Source: Pseudomonadota bacterium (lineage in GTDB: Bacteria > Pseudomonadota > Gammaproteobacteria > Burkholderiales > Burkholderiaceae_C). From it: a stretch of DNA of 40,075 nt. This document shows positions 33,272-40,075 of the stretch, piece after piece; position 1 is the first letter of the stretch, and each line of letters begins with the position of its first letter. The stretch is from contig JAIUOM010000026.1 of assembly GCA_020161215.1 (NCBI GenBank), positions 1 through 40,075 of the forward strand, given 5' to 3'. The notes beneath the pieces are model-generated. The model searched no databases. It saw nothing but the letters and a program-made list of their open reading frames with translations, and was not told the origin of the DNA. Position numbers and translations under genes: made by a program.

Positions 33272-34087
33272 CTACTCTGGCATTCCCTCGCAGGCCTGGG
33301 CGATCTGCCCGGCCGTCGCCAGCAATTCGGGGGCCACGTCTTCACGCAACTTCTGCTCGATCGGCGCCGGGCCAACGGCCATCACAGCGAGCGAGAACTG
33401 GGCGCCACCGTGGAAGCGAATCGGGGTGGCAATGGAGCTGGTCTGGCTGGTGACGGGAGAGGACAGGAAACACCAGCCTTGTTCCTCCAGCTCCTGGAAA
33501 GCGGCGTACAGGCCGGACATCAGCTTGAAGGAAGCGTCGTCGTCCTCGTCTTTCAGGTGCTCCATCAACCTGGAACGCATGGCTGGCGCCTGCGCCCACA
33601 GATAGGCACGGCCAGAGGCCGAAGCGGACATCGGTAGACGCGTGCCGGTCATCAGACCCAGGGGCAGTTTGCCGGGCGGCACACAGTGCTCCACCACCAG
33701 CATGTCCAGCCGGTCGCGCGTGGTCAGGCTGACATGCATGTCGAACTGGCGCGACAGCTCGCGCATGCGCGGCAGCGCCACGGGCACAACGCACAGACCA
33801 CGCTTGGCCGCGCGACCCAGCGCCAAACAGGCCACATGCGGCACATAGCCAGCGTGGCCGTTGGCGCGCAGGAAGTTGTGCGCCTCCAGCGTCGCCACCA
33901 GCTTGCCCGCCGTGGTGCGCGACAGGTCCAACTTAGAGGCGATCTCGGTCAGTTGCAACGACCGGTGCCGGGTATCAAACAGCCGTAGCACCTCCAGGCC
34001 ACGCCGCAGCGAATCGACGTCCACACCCGCCGCGTCGGCGTCGCGCAGACCGGTTTCGGAAACGGTGAGTTTTCGGGTTCGAACCAT
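33272..34087 (-). CDS. IclR family transcriptional regulator (second of a coupled pair)
   Basis: The 271-residue protein has an N-terminal winged HTH (SLRRGLEVLRLFDTRHRSLQLTEIASKLDLSRTTAGKLVATLEAHNFL, ~27-75) and a C-terminal effector-binding IclR domain (LPRMRELSRQFDMHVSLTTRD, PLGLMTGTRLPMSASASGRAYL, SSIATPIRF, FSLAVMAVGPAP). Its ATG at 34087 overlaps the stop of the other iclR gene (TGATG), so both regulators are made from one message. Its 3' end nearly abuts the convergent crotonase gene. It probably senses an intermediate of the surrounding pathway. Confidence 0.92.
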   Translation of the reverse strand: MVRTRKLTVSETGLRDADAAGVDVDSLRRGLEVLRLFDTRHRSLQLTEIASKLDLSRTTAGKLVATLEAHNFLRANGHAGYVPHVACLALGRAAKRGLCVVPVALPRMRELSRQFDMHVSLTTRDRLDMLVVEHCVPPGKLPLGLMTGTRLPMSASASGRAYLWAQAPAMRSRLMEHLKDEDDDASFKLMSGLYAAFQELEEQGWCFLSSPVTSQTSSIATPIRFHGGAQFSLAVMAVGPAPIEQKLREDVAPELLATAGQIAQACEGMPE

Positions 34088-34899
34088 CAGATCTCCGCGG
34101 ACGCGCCCCCCAGTTCGGCTTCGAGTCGGCTCTTGAGCGCCAGCAGACCGGGGGCCACCTCGGCCACGATGCGCTCCACGCTGAGGGTATTGGTCGGCGC
34201 GGCGCACCCCAGCGCGTAGGAGTGGGCTTGATCGGCGGTGTCGATGACCACGGCCACGCCGTTGGTTCCCCGCTCCAGCGTGCCAGCGGCCACGCAGTAC
34301 TGCTGGCGCCGCATATCGTCGACGGCCATCTCGACATGCTCGCGCAGCGAAGCCAGCACCGCAGGGTAGTCCTTGCCCAGCCTGGCCAGAAAGCGCTCGC
34401 GTTCGGCATCGCCCATGGCGCCAATCAATGCCCGCCCGAGCGCGGAAGGCCCCAGCAGCAGGCGTGAGCCGGCACGCACGCGCAAAGTGAACAACATGGC
34501 GTGCCCGTGCATGACCTCGTGGCACACCATGGTGTCGCCATCCGGGGAAGCCAACACCACCGACACGTTGTGCTGGTCGGCGAAAGCCTGCATCAGCGGA
34601 CGCGCCCACACCACCAGATCACGGTTCGACGCAGCGACGAAACCCAGGGTCAGCACGGAACTGGTCAGGCGGTAGGCCGCGCGTTGGGTGGAATAGGCCA
34701 GGTAGCCCGCCTCGGTCAGGTTGGCGGTCAACCGCGACACGGTCGGCTTGGGCAAGCTGGTGGCCTGCGCCAAGTCGGTGTTGGAAAGCCAGGGGTTGTC
34801 CGGCTCGAACGCCTGCAGGATGACCAGCCCACGCGCCAGCACCCGGACCTCGCCAGCGCCTTTCTCTTCCACTGAACGACCGTTTTTCGTCATCGTCAT
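34087..34899 (-). CDS. IclR family transcriptional regulator (first of a coupled pair)
   Basis: The 270-residue protein has a winged HTH (ARGLVILQAFEPDNPWLSNTDLAQATSLPKPTVSRLTANLTEAGYL, ~21-67) and an IclR effector domain (MQAFADQHNVSVVLAS, LFTLRVRAGSRLLLGPSALGRALIGAM, GVAVVIDTADQAHSYALGCAAP). The start at 34899 (MTMTKNGRS) is directly preceded by a copy of TAATTTCGTT, also found in the operator of the CoA-transferase operon, which suggests autoregulation plus control of that operon. It lies 85 bp downstream of the carboxylase operon and is probably transcribed from its own promoter. Confidence 0.93.
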   Translation of the reverse strand: MTMTKNGRSVEEKGAGEVRVLARGLVILQAFEPDNPWLSNTDLAQATSLPKPTVSRLTANLTEAGYLAYSTQRAAYRLTSSVLTLGFVAASNRDLVVWARPLMQAFADQHNVSVVLASPDGDTMVCHEVMHGHAMLFTLRVRAGSRLLLGPSALGRALIGAMGDAERERFLARLGKDYPAVLASLREHVEMAVDDMRRQQYCVAAGTLERGTNGVAVVIDTADQAHSYALGCAAPTNTLSVERIVAEVAPGLLALKSRLEAELGGASAEI

Positions 34900-34909
34900 A
34901 ACGAAATTA
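34900..34909 (-). promoter_or_regulatory. Putative IclR-type box upstream of the regulator pair
   Basis: On the minus strand TAATTTCGTT lies immediately before the ATG at 34899, preceded by TAGACT that could be a -10. The same ten bases occur at 28609-28618 in the CoA-transferase promoter. This is one half-site only, so the match could be chance. Confidence 0.45.
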
Positions 34910-34984
34910 GTCTAGCAGGCACACAGGTGATGGGCTGCAGTTCCAGGTTTCACCGATCGAGAGGGCAAGATCGCCGAAACGGAA

Positions 34985-36952
34985 TCAGACCGTGGAGGCG
35001 ACTTCCTCGGCGGCCACATCGACGATCAGCTCCCCTTCCTTCACGCTGTCGCCCACGGCAAAACCAATCGCACGCACGGTGCCGGCATGCCGCGTCGTCA
35101 CGCTGTGCTCCATCTTCATGGCCTCGACCACGGCCACCACCTCACCCTCCTCGACGCGCTGCCCGACATGCACCGGTAAGGCCGACACCGTGCCCGACAT
35201 CGGGGCCACGGCCAGACCAGCAGCGCCCTCGCTGTCGAAGCTGCGGCCATGGGCGGGTTCGGCGCTGAAGCGCTCTCCCCGCACCTGCAACTCCCACAGG
35301 CCATCGCGCGCGACGGCGGCCCAGGCGGTGGAGCCGATTTGCCCGACCCAGCCGCCATCGGCCGCACGCTGCGTCCGCACCTCCCAGCTGTCGCCCTCGA
35401 GTTCGGCGCGCCACCCGCCAGGGGTGCGCGCCTGCCAGGCGCAGGCGTGCAGGGCGCCATCCAGCCACACGGGCGTGCGCCCCAGAGGGGCTTGCGGCTC
35501 AAGTACGGCGCGATCGACCGGCTCCAGGGCGGACCAGCCGGTGCCGGCCTCGGAACGCGCCAGTTCAACCGCCGCCGCGCACACCGCCGCCAGCCGCACG
35601 TCGTCGCGCGCGGTCAGGCGCGCCATGTGCTCGTCCAGGTAACGTGTGTGCACCTGCCCGGTGCCCACGCACGGATCAAGCAACACCCGGCGCAGGTAGC
35701 CGATATTGGTCGTCAGGCCCAACAGGACGGTGCCCTCGAGCGCCTCGCGCATGTGCTCCAGCGCGCGCTCACGGGTATCGGCATGGGTGACCAGCTTGGC
35801 CACCATCGGGTCGTAGAAAGGAGGCACCACGCCGCCGCTGACGATACCGGCTTCGACACGCACGCCTGACGGCCAACGCACTGTCGCGACGCGCCCTGGC
35901 GCAGGCCGAAATTCGCGCGCGGGGTCCTCCGCGTACAGACGGCATTCCACCGCATGGCCCTGGCAGTGAATCTGCTCCTGAGGCAGCGGCAGCGGTTCGC
36001 CCGCCGCCACCCGCAGCTGCCACTCCACGAGATCCAGGCCGGTGACGCACTCGGTCACCGGATGTTCGACCTGCAGGCGCGTATTGACTTCCAGAAAGTA
36101 GAACTGGTGGTCCTTGCCCAGGATGAACTCGAAGGTGCCGGCATTCAAGTAGCCGAGACTGCGTGCGCCGCGCACCGCCGCATCGACCAGGCATTGGCGC
36201 ACCGCCTCCGGCAACAAAGGGGCGGGGGCCTCCTCCACCACCTTCTGGTGGCGCCGCTGCAACGAGCATTCGCGCTCGAACAGGTGCACGACGTTGCCGA
36301 GGCTGTCGCCAAACACCTGCACTTCGACATGGCGCGGCTGCTCGATGTAGCGCTCGACGATCAATCGCCCATCGCCAAAGCTGCTGCGCGCCACGCGGAT
36401 CGCGGAAGCAACCGCCTCGTGCAGGCCACTGAAATCAGCCACCACGTGCATGCCCTTGCCGCCACCACCCGCGCTGGGCTTGAGCAAGGCCGGCAGGCCA
36501 ACCGCGCGCACCATGGCCACCACGGTTTCCAGCTCGTCGCTGGCGTCGCCACCACCGGGCACCACGGGAACCCCGGCCTGGTCCATCAAGGCCTTGGCCC
36601 GCGCCTTGTCGCCCAGCGCCGCGATGGTTTCCGGCCGCGGGCCGATGAACACCAGGCCGGCCTGGGCCACCGCCTCGGCGAACGCGCTGTTTTCGGACAG
36701 AAAGCCATAGCCCGGATGCACCGCGTCGCAGTGCGTTTCCAGCGCCGCGGCGATCACGCGGGCGCCATCCAGATAACTTTGCGCAGCCGGACCGGTGCCG
36801 ATACGCACCGTGGCCGCGGCCCCGAGCAGATGCGGCGACGAAACGTCGGCATCGGTATGAATCGCGACATATTCCACGTCCAGGGCGCGACAGGTGCGGG
36901 CTACCCGACAGGCGATCTCGCCCCGGTTGGCAATCAAGATTCGTTTGAACAT
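34985..36952 (-). CDS. Biotin-dependent acyl-CoA carboxylase, biotin carboxylase/BCCP (alpha) subunit
   Basis: The 655-residue protein starts at 36952 (MFKRILIANRGEIACRV). The biotin carboxylase part spans ~1-450: HPGYGFLSEN, an ATP-grasp loop LLKPSAGGGGKGMHVV, ERECSLQRRHQKVVEEAPAP, FLEVNTRLQVEHPVTE. A linker domain follows, then a C-terminal biotinyl domain with EAMKMEHS, biotin on K613. This single-chain arrangement is that of the alpha subunits of methylcrotonyl-, geranyl- and related acyl-CoA carboxylases. The beta subunit gene lies five bases upstream. Long open sequence in frame before 36952 is inside that gene and is not used. Confidence 0.95.
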   Translation of the reverse strand: MFKRILIANRGEIACRVARTCRALDVEYVAIHTDADVSSPHLLGAAATVRIGTGPAAQSYLDGARVIAAALETHCDAVHPGYGFLSENSAFAEAVAQAGLVFIGPRPETIAALGDKARAKALMDQAGVPVVPGGGDASDELETVVAMVRAVGLPALLKPSAGGGGKGMHVVADFSGLHEAVASAIRVARSSFGDGRLIVERYIEQPRHVEVQVFGDSLGNVVHLFERECSLQRRHQKVVEEAPAPLLPEAVRQCLVDAAVRGARSLGYLNAGTFEFILGKDHQFYFLEVNTRLQVEHPVTECVTGLDLVEWQLRVAAGEPLPLPQEQIHCQGHAVECRLYAEDPAREFRPAPGRVATVRWPSGVRVEAGIVSGGVVPPFYDPMVAKLVTHADTRERALEHMREALEGTVLLGLTTNIGYLRRVLLDPCVGTGQVHTRYLDEHMARLTARDDVRLAAVCAAAVELARSEAGTGWSALEPVDRAVLEPQAPLGRTPVWLDGALHACAWQARTPGGWRAELEGDSWEVRTQRAADGGWVGQIGSTAWAAVARDGLWELQVRGERFSAEPAHGRSFDSEGAAGLAVAPMSGTVSALPVHVGQRVEEGEVVAVVEAMKMEHSVTTRHAGTVRAIGFAVGDSVKEGELIVDVAAEEVASTV

Positions 36953-36957
36953 GCTCG

Positions 36958-38562
36958 TCACATCCTGAAAACGCCAAAGCGGGTGTCTTCCTTCGGGCTC
37001 GCGGCGGCGAGCGCGAGGCCCAGGGTCAGCCAAGCCCGCGTGTCGGCGGGATCGACCACCGCATCCACCCATAGGCGCGACGCTGCGTGCAACGCGCTGC
37101 TGCTGGCCAGATAGTGGTCTCGGATCGGCTGCTTGAAAGTCTCCATCTGCTCGGGCGTGAAGTCCTGGCCGGCACGGGCCAGTTGCTCCCGACGCACCAG
37201 GGCCAGCACGGTGGCGGCCTGCTCTCCCCCCATCACCGAGGTGCGGGCGTTGGGCCACATGGCCATCAGGCGCGGGCCAAAGGCGCGACCGCACATGGCG
37301 TAGGCGCCCGCGCCATAGCTGCCCCCGATCACCATGCTGAACTTGGGGACGCGGGCGGTGGACACGGCATTGACCATCTTGGCGCCATCCTTGGCGATAC
37401 CGCCGTGCTCGTAGGACACGCCAACCATGAACCCGCTGATGTTATGCAGGAACAAAAGCGGAATGTCGCTCTGGCTGCACAGTTCGATGAAATTGGCCGC
37501 CTTCTGCGCGCTTTCGCTGAACAGCACGCCATCGTTGATCAGCACGCCGACCGGGTAGCCGCCGATGGCGCCGGTGCCGCAAATCAGGCTGGTGCCGTAG
37601 CGCTCGCGGTACATCTGCAGTTCGCTGCCGTCCATCAATCGCGCCAGGATTTCTCGCGCCGCGATGGGTTGCTTCGGGTTGGCCGGGATCAGACCCGGCA
37701 GTTCGGCCGGATCGTGCAGCGGCGGCACGGCGGCCAGCGGCGGCGCAGTCATGGCCACCGGGCCGGGCCGGGCCACGATGTCGCGCACGAGGGTCAGCGC
37801 GTGCAGATCGTCGTGCGCGTAGTGGTCGGCCACGCCCGACAGCCGGGTGTGGACGTCGGCGCCGCCCAGGGTTTGCGCGTCGACCACCTCCCCAGTGGCG
37901 GCCTGCACCAGTTGCGGTCCGCCCAGGTAGATGGTGCCGTTGCCCTGCACGATCACTGTTTCGTCGCACATGGCGGGAATGTAGGCCCCGCCGGCCGTGC
38001 AGGCACCCATCACCGCGGCGATCTGCTTGATGCCCAGGGAGGACATCTCGGCGATGTTCCGGAAGATGCGGCCGAAATGCTGTTCGTCGGGAAAGATGTC
38101 TTCCTGCAGCGGCAAAAACGCCCCCCCCGAATCGACCAGGTAGATGCAGGGCAACGCATTCTCGCGCGCCACCGCCTGGGCCCGCACCTGCTTCTTGATG
38201 GTCAACGGGTAGTAGGTGCCCCCTTTCACGGTGGCATCGTTGGCCATCACCATGCAAGGGCGGCCCGCCACGATGCCAATCCCCGTGATCAGGCCAGCGC
38301 TGGGCGCCGCGCCGTCGTACAGCCCGTCGCCAGCCAGTTGGCCCAACTCCAAAAAAGGCGTGTCGGGATCCAGCAGCGCATTGATGCGGTGGCGCGGCAA
38401 CAGCTTGTTCCGCGCCAGGTGCGCCGCGCTGGGCTTGGGACCTCCGCCGGCCAACGCGGCATGACGGACAGCGGCAACCTGCGCGCGCAGCGTGGCGTAG
38501 GCGGCGGCGTTGGCGACAAAGTCGCCATCGGTCGTGCGCACGGAAGAACGCAGGATCGCCAT
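36958..38562 (-). CDS. Acyl-CoA carboxylase carboxyltransferase (beta) subunit
   Basis: The 534-residue protein belongs to the carboxyltransferase group of methylcrotonyl/geranyl-CoA carboxylases: RHRINALLDPDTPFLELGQLAG, the GRPCMVMANDATVKGGTYYP loop, YLVDSGGAFLPLQEDIFPDE, AVMGACTAGGAYIPAMCDE, and in the C-terminal half FLHNISGFMVG, GGSYGAGAYAMCGRAF and RTSVMGGEQAATVLA. The start at ATG 38562 overlaps nothing; two bases separate it from the upstream stop. Substrate choice (3-methylcrotonyl-, geranyl- or another 3-methyl-enoyl-CoA) cannot be settled by eye; the adjacent AtuA-type genes favour an Atu-like substrate. Confidence 0.94.
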   Translation of the reverse strand: MAILRSSVRTTDGDFVANAAAYATLRAQVAAVRHAALAGGGPKPSAAHLARNKLLPRHRINALLDPDTPFLELGQLAGDGLYDGAAPSAGLITGIGIVAGRPCMVMANDATVKGGTYYPLTIKKQVRAQAVARENALPCIYLVDSGGAFLPLQEDIFPDEQHFGRIFRNIAEMSSLGIKQIAAVMGACTAGGAYIPAMCDETVIVQGNGTIYLGGPQLVQAATGEVVDAQTLGGADVHTRLSGVADHYAHDDLHALTLVRDIVARPGPVAMTAPPLAAVPPLHDPAELPGLIPANPKQPIAAREILARLMDGSELQMYRERYGTSLICGTGAIGGYPVGVLINDGVLFSESAQKAANFIELCSQSDIPLLFLHNISGFMVGVSYEHGGIAKDGAKMVNAVSTARVPKFSMVIGGSYGAGAYAMCGRAFGPRLMAMWPNARTSVMGGEQAATVLALVRREQLARAGQDFTPEQMETFKQPIRDHYLASSSALHAASRLWVDAVVDPADTRAWLTLGLALAAASPKEDTRFGVFRM

Positions 38563-38564
38563 CG

Positions 38565-38879
38565 TCAGTCCTGCAGCGGCAAGCGCAGCAGCGCGTGACC
38601 CAAAGACTTGCCGGTCTGATCCAGGCGCAGCGTGCGCGTGGCACCACCGCCCAGCGCGCGCTGCATCACCACCACCACGGCCTCGATGTTGTCCATCGGG
38701 TGACAGGCCACCTCGCCCTGCACCCAGTCGCCGTACAGCGCCTTCACGGCCTGTGGCGTGACGCTCTTCAATAGACGTGGGTAGTCTTGCGGCGTCCTGG
38801 CGATCAGGCCCGCTGTGCACACATCACCTTTGTCACCGGAACGCACATAGGCGATGTCGCGAACAGTTTCTTTGCTCAT
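38565..38879 (-). CDS. AtuA-like ferredoxin-fold domain protein (stand-alone)
   Basis: The 104-residue protein begins [22 protein letters not shown] and continues [58 protein letters not shown]. This is the domain that forms the C-terminus of AtuA in the Pseudomonas acyclic terpene utilization cluster; here it is a separate gene directly after the main AtuA (DUF1446) part, with an 11-bp gap. It is probably a subunit of the same enzyme. The biochemical role of AtuA is not established. Confidence 0.85.
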   Translation of the reverse strand: MSKETVRDIAYVRSGDKGDVCTAGLIARTPQDYPRLLKSVTPQAVKALYGDWVQGEVACHPMDNIEAVVVVMQRALGGGATRTLRLDQTGKSLGHALLRLPLQD

Positions 38880-38890
38880 GTTGTCTCTCC

Positions 38891-39661
38891 TCAGGCCACC
38901 AGAATCTCAGTCATCTGCTCCACGAACGAGCGCGGAATCAGGGTCGGCCACAGCGAGATCACCGGGCGCGGCTTGATCGGGGTGCCAAACGACGTCCCAC
39001 CCGGCCCCATGATCCACAGTTGCGCGCCGGCACGGCGCACCTTGTCGGCTTCTTCCATGGTGCGGGTGCGCACGGCGCAGCGCAGGCCAAGCTCTGGCAA
39101 CTCATTGGCCACCGCCGGATCCGGCGGTGGGGCGGCCGGGCCGTGCAAGGTGTTCAAGCCCACCAGGTCGAAATGCACCTGATCCGCTTGCAGGCCCATG
39201 CGCTCGAAGCGTTCCAGCATGGTCTGCTTGGCCTTGAGCACGCGGTCGTAGGCGTTGGGCCAAGGGAAAAAGGCCAGGCTCTCACCGATCCAACCGTCCT
39301 GGTAGCCGACCACCAGTTTCCACATGTCGGGCGCCGGGCGGCCGGTGATGCCTTCGACGCGCACGCGGTCCTCGCCGACCGCGGACAAGCGCAGCGAAGT
39401 GAAATCGGCGATGGCGTCGGGCATCAGGTAGCTGCGCGGATCGCCGATCTCGTAGACCAGATGCTCCTTGATGGTGAACGGATCGACGCGCCCACCGCTG
39501 CCAGGCACCTTACTGACCACGGCGTCGCCACCGGCCTCGAACTCGATGATCGGAAAGCCCACCCGCCCCATGTGTGGCATCTCGGCAAAACGCGAGGACA
39601 TGCCACCCGTGCAGGCCGACGCGCATTCGACAATGTGGCCCAAGGTCACCGCCGCCGCGAA
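38891..39661 (-). CDS. AtuA-type DUF1446 protein, C-terminal part (5' truncated at the junction)
   Basis: The visible ~255 residues are the C-terminal half of an AtuA/DUF1446 protein: [74 protein letters not shown], then [11 protein letters not shown]. The family is about 450 residues, so the first ~200 are missing. Family-like sequence fades near 39655-39661, where the DNA turns into foreign sequence; the GTG at 39649 is not a real start. It would be the first gene of the minus-strand carboxylase operon, or close to it. It has been linked genetically to acyclic terpenoid degradation in Pseudomonas. Confidence 0.85.
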   Translation of the reverse strand, partial: FAAAVTLGHIVECASACTGGMSSRFAEMPHMGRVGFPIIEFEAGGDAVVSKVPGSGGRVDPFTIKEHLVYEIGDPRSYLMPDAIADFTSLRLSAVGEDRVRVEGITGRPAPDMWKLVVGYQDGWIGESLAFFPWPNAYDRVLKAKQTMLERFERMGLQADQVHFDLVGLNTLHGPAAPPPDPAVANELPELGLRCAVRTRTMEEADKVRRAGAQLWIMGPGGTSFGTPIKPRPVISLWPTLIPRSFVEQMTEILVA

Positions 39662-39690
39662 GACGCCCGAAGAGGCGATGGCGAAGATGG
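39650..39690. other. Probable chimeric junction
   Basis: Left of this point the DNA is G/C-rich and encodes AtuA on the minus strand. Right of it the DNA is much richer in A/T and encodes IspG on the plus strand, with both proteins cut mid-domain. Two unrelated genes broken at the same place with a composition step is the signature of a mis-join between contigs of different organisms. Confidence 0.75.
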
Positions 39691-40075
39691 TCGTATCAAA
39701 TCATCGGTGGGAATTGGAACGTTACTGGAAGATGGTTTAGGTGATACCATTCGCGTATCGTTAACGGAAGAACCCGAGGCCGAAGTACCCGTAGCCAAAA
39801 TGCTGGCCGATCGGTACACTACGCGCAAAACAACTTATTCAATTCCAGAGATCACGCAGAATCCAATCAACCCGTATGCCTATACACGCAGGGCAACGCA
39901 CGAAGTGTTAAACATTGGTGGGCATCAGGTGCCGCGGGTAATTGCTGATTCCTCAGCCAAAGAAAAAATAACAGCAGCCTCGTTGTTTGCGTTGGGCTAT
40001 CAGTATTCAGTTCCCTTAGATAAATGGAACATCACCGACATGGCTTGCGATTATATTTTTCTGGGCGATAAAACC
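39674..40075 (+). CDS. ispG: IspG (HMB-PP synthase) internal fragment, Bacteroidota-like
   Basis: The frame is open from 39674 to the end of the window (134 codons). It reads [41 protein letters not shown], then a segment with [27 protein letters not shown]. The first part is the end of the IspG TIM barrel; the second resembles the extra domain inserted in the long IspG of Bacteroidota and plants. IspG makes HMB-PP in the MEP isoprenoid pathway. Both ends are missing. Codons such as TTA, ATA, AAA and TCA are frequent here and rare elsewhere in the window, so the segment probably comes from another organism. Confidence 0.82.

Noticed and set aside
1-40075. CRISPR arrays, rRNA genes, complete insertion sequences or a replication origin
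   Set aside because: No regularly spaced repeats, rRNA-like segments, transposase motifs with terminal repeats or DnaA-box clusters were seen on either strand.

Overview
The window is high-GC DNA with dense, mostly co-directional operons. Its gene content and protein flavour point to a betaproteobacterium of the Burkholderiales, probably Comamonadaceae: a cysI-DUF934-cysH-cysD-cysN operon, FdxA next to a thioredoxin-reductase-like ferredoxin reductase, a Bug-type solute receptor, and short dispersed repeats of the kind seen in that family. The last ~400 bases are different. They are visibly richer in A/T, use different codons, and encode part of an IspG of Bacteroidota type, so the right-hand end looks like a chimeric join rather than native sequence.

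Layout. 1-1482: 3' part of a PIN-PhoH ATPase gene. 1500-7107: assimilatory sulfate reduction operon (cysI, DUF934, cysH, cysD, cysN) behind a control region with three consecutive inverted repeats. 7389-8912: 7Fe ferredoxin FdxA and its likely NADP reductase. 8962-10351 (minus): a small membrane protein, then two overlapping genes for small Cys/His-rich proteins behind a promoter whose spacer is a near-ideal Fur box. 10599-13915: an SDR dehydrogenase, a TfoX-N protein and a lipoprotein gamma-glutamyltransferase.

14098-25699: a selenium/formate island. It holds fdhG with an in-frame UGA (Sec196) and a SECIS hairpin, the Fe-S and cytochrome b subunits, fdhE, selA, selB and the tRNA-Sec gene selC. 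A flavocytochrome c sulfide dehydrogenase-type flavoprotein and a CcdB-type toxin-antitoxin pair lie between selA and selB. A second, HigBA-like toxin-antitoxin pair follows selC. Everything needed to decode Sec except selenophosphate synthase (SelD) is here.

26502-27941: CreA (minus), then a lipoyl/GcvH-like protein overlapping a DsrE-like protein, a pairing that hints at sulfur-carrier chemistry. 27942-28733 has no recognisable gene until an AT-rich promoter. 28734-39661: a catabolic region. On the plus strand are a class III CoA-transferase, a MaoC-fold protein, a Bug receptor and two crotonase-fold enzymes. On the minus strand are a split AtuA-type pair, both subunits of a biotin-dependent acyl-CoA carboxylase, and two coupled IclR regulators. 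Together they suggest uptake, CoA activation, carboxylation and hydration of a branched or unsaturated organic acid; the substrate cannot be named from sequence.

Two families of dispersed repeats run through the window. One is short and A/T-containing, the other G/C-rich, and both have copies read in frame inside conserved genes (DUF934, cysN, selB).
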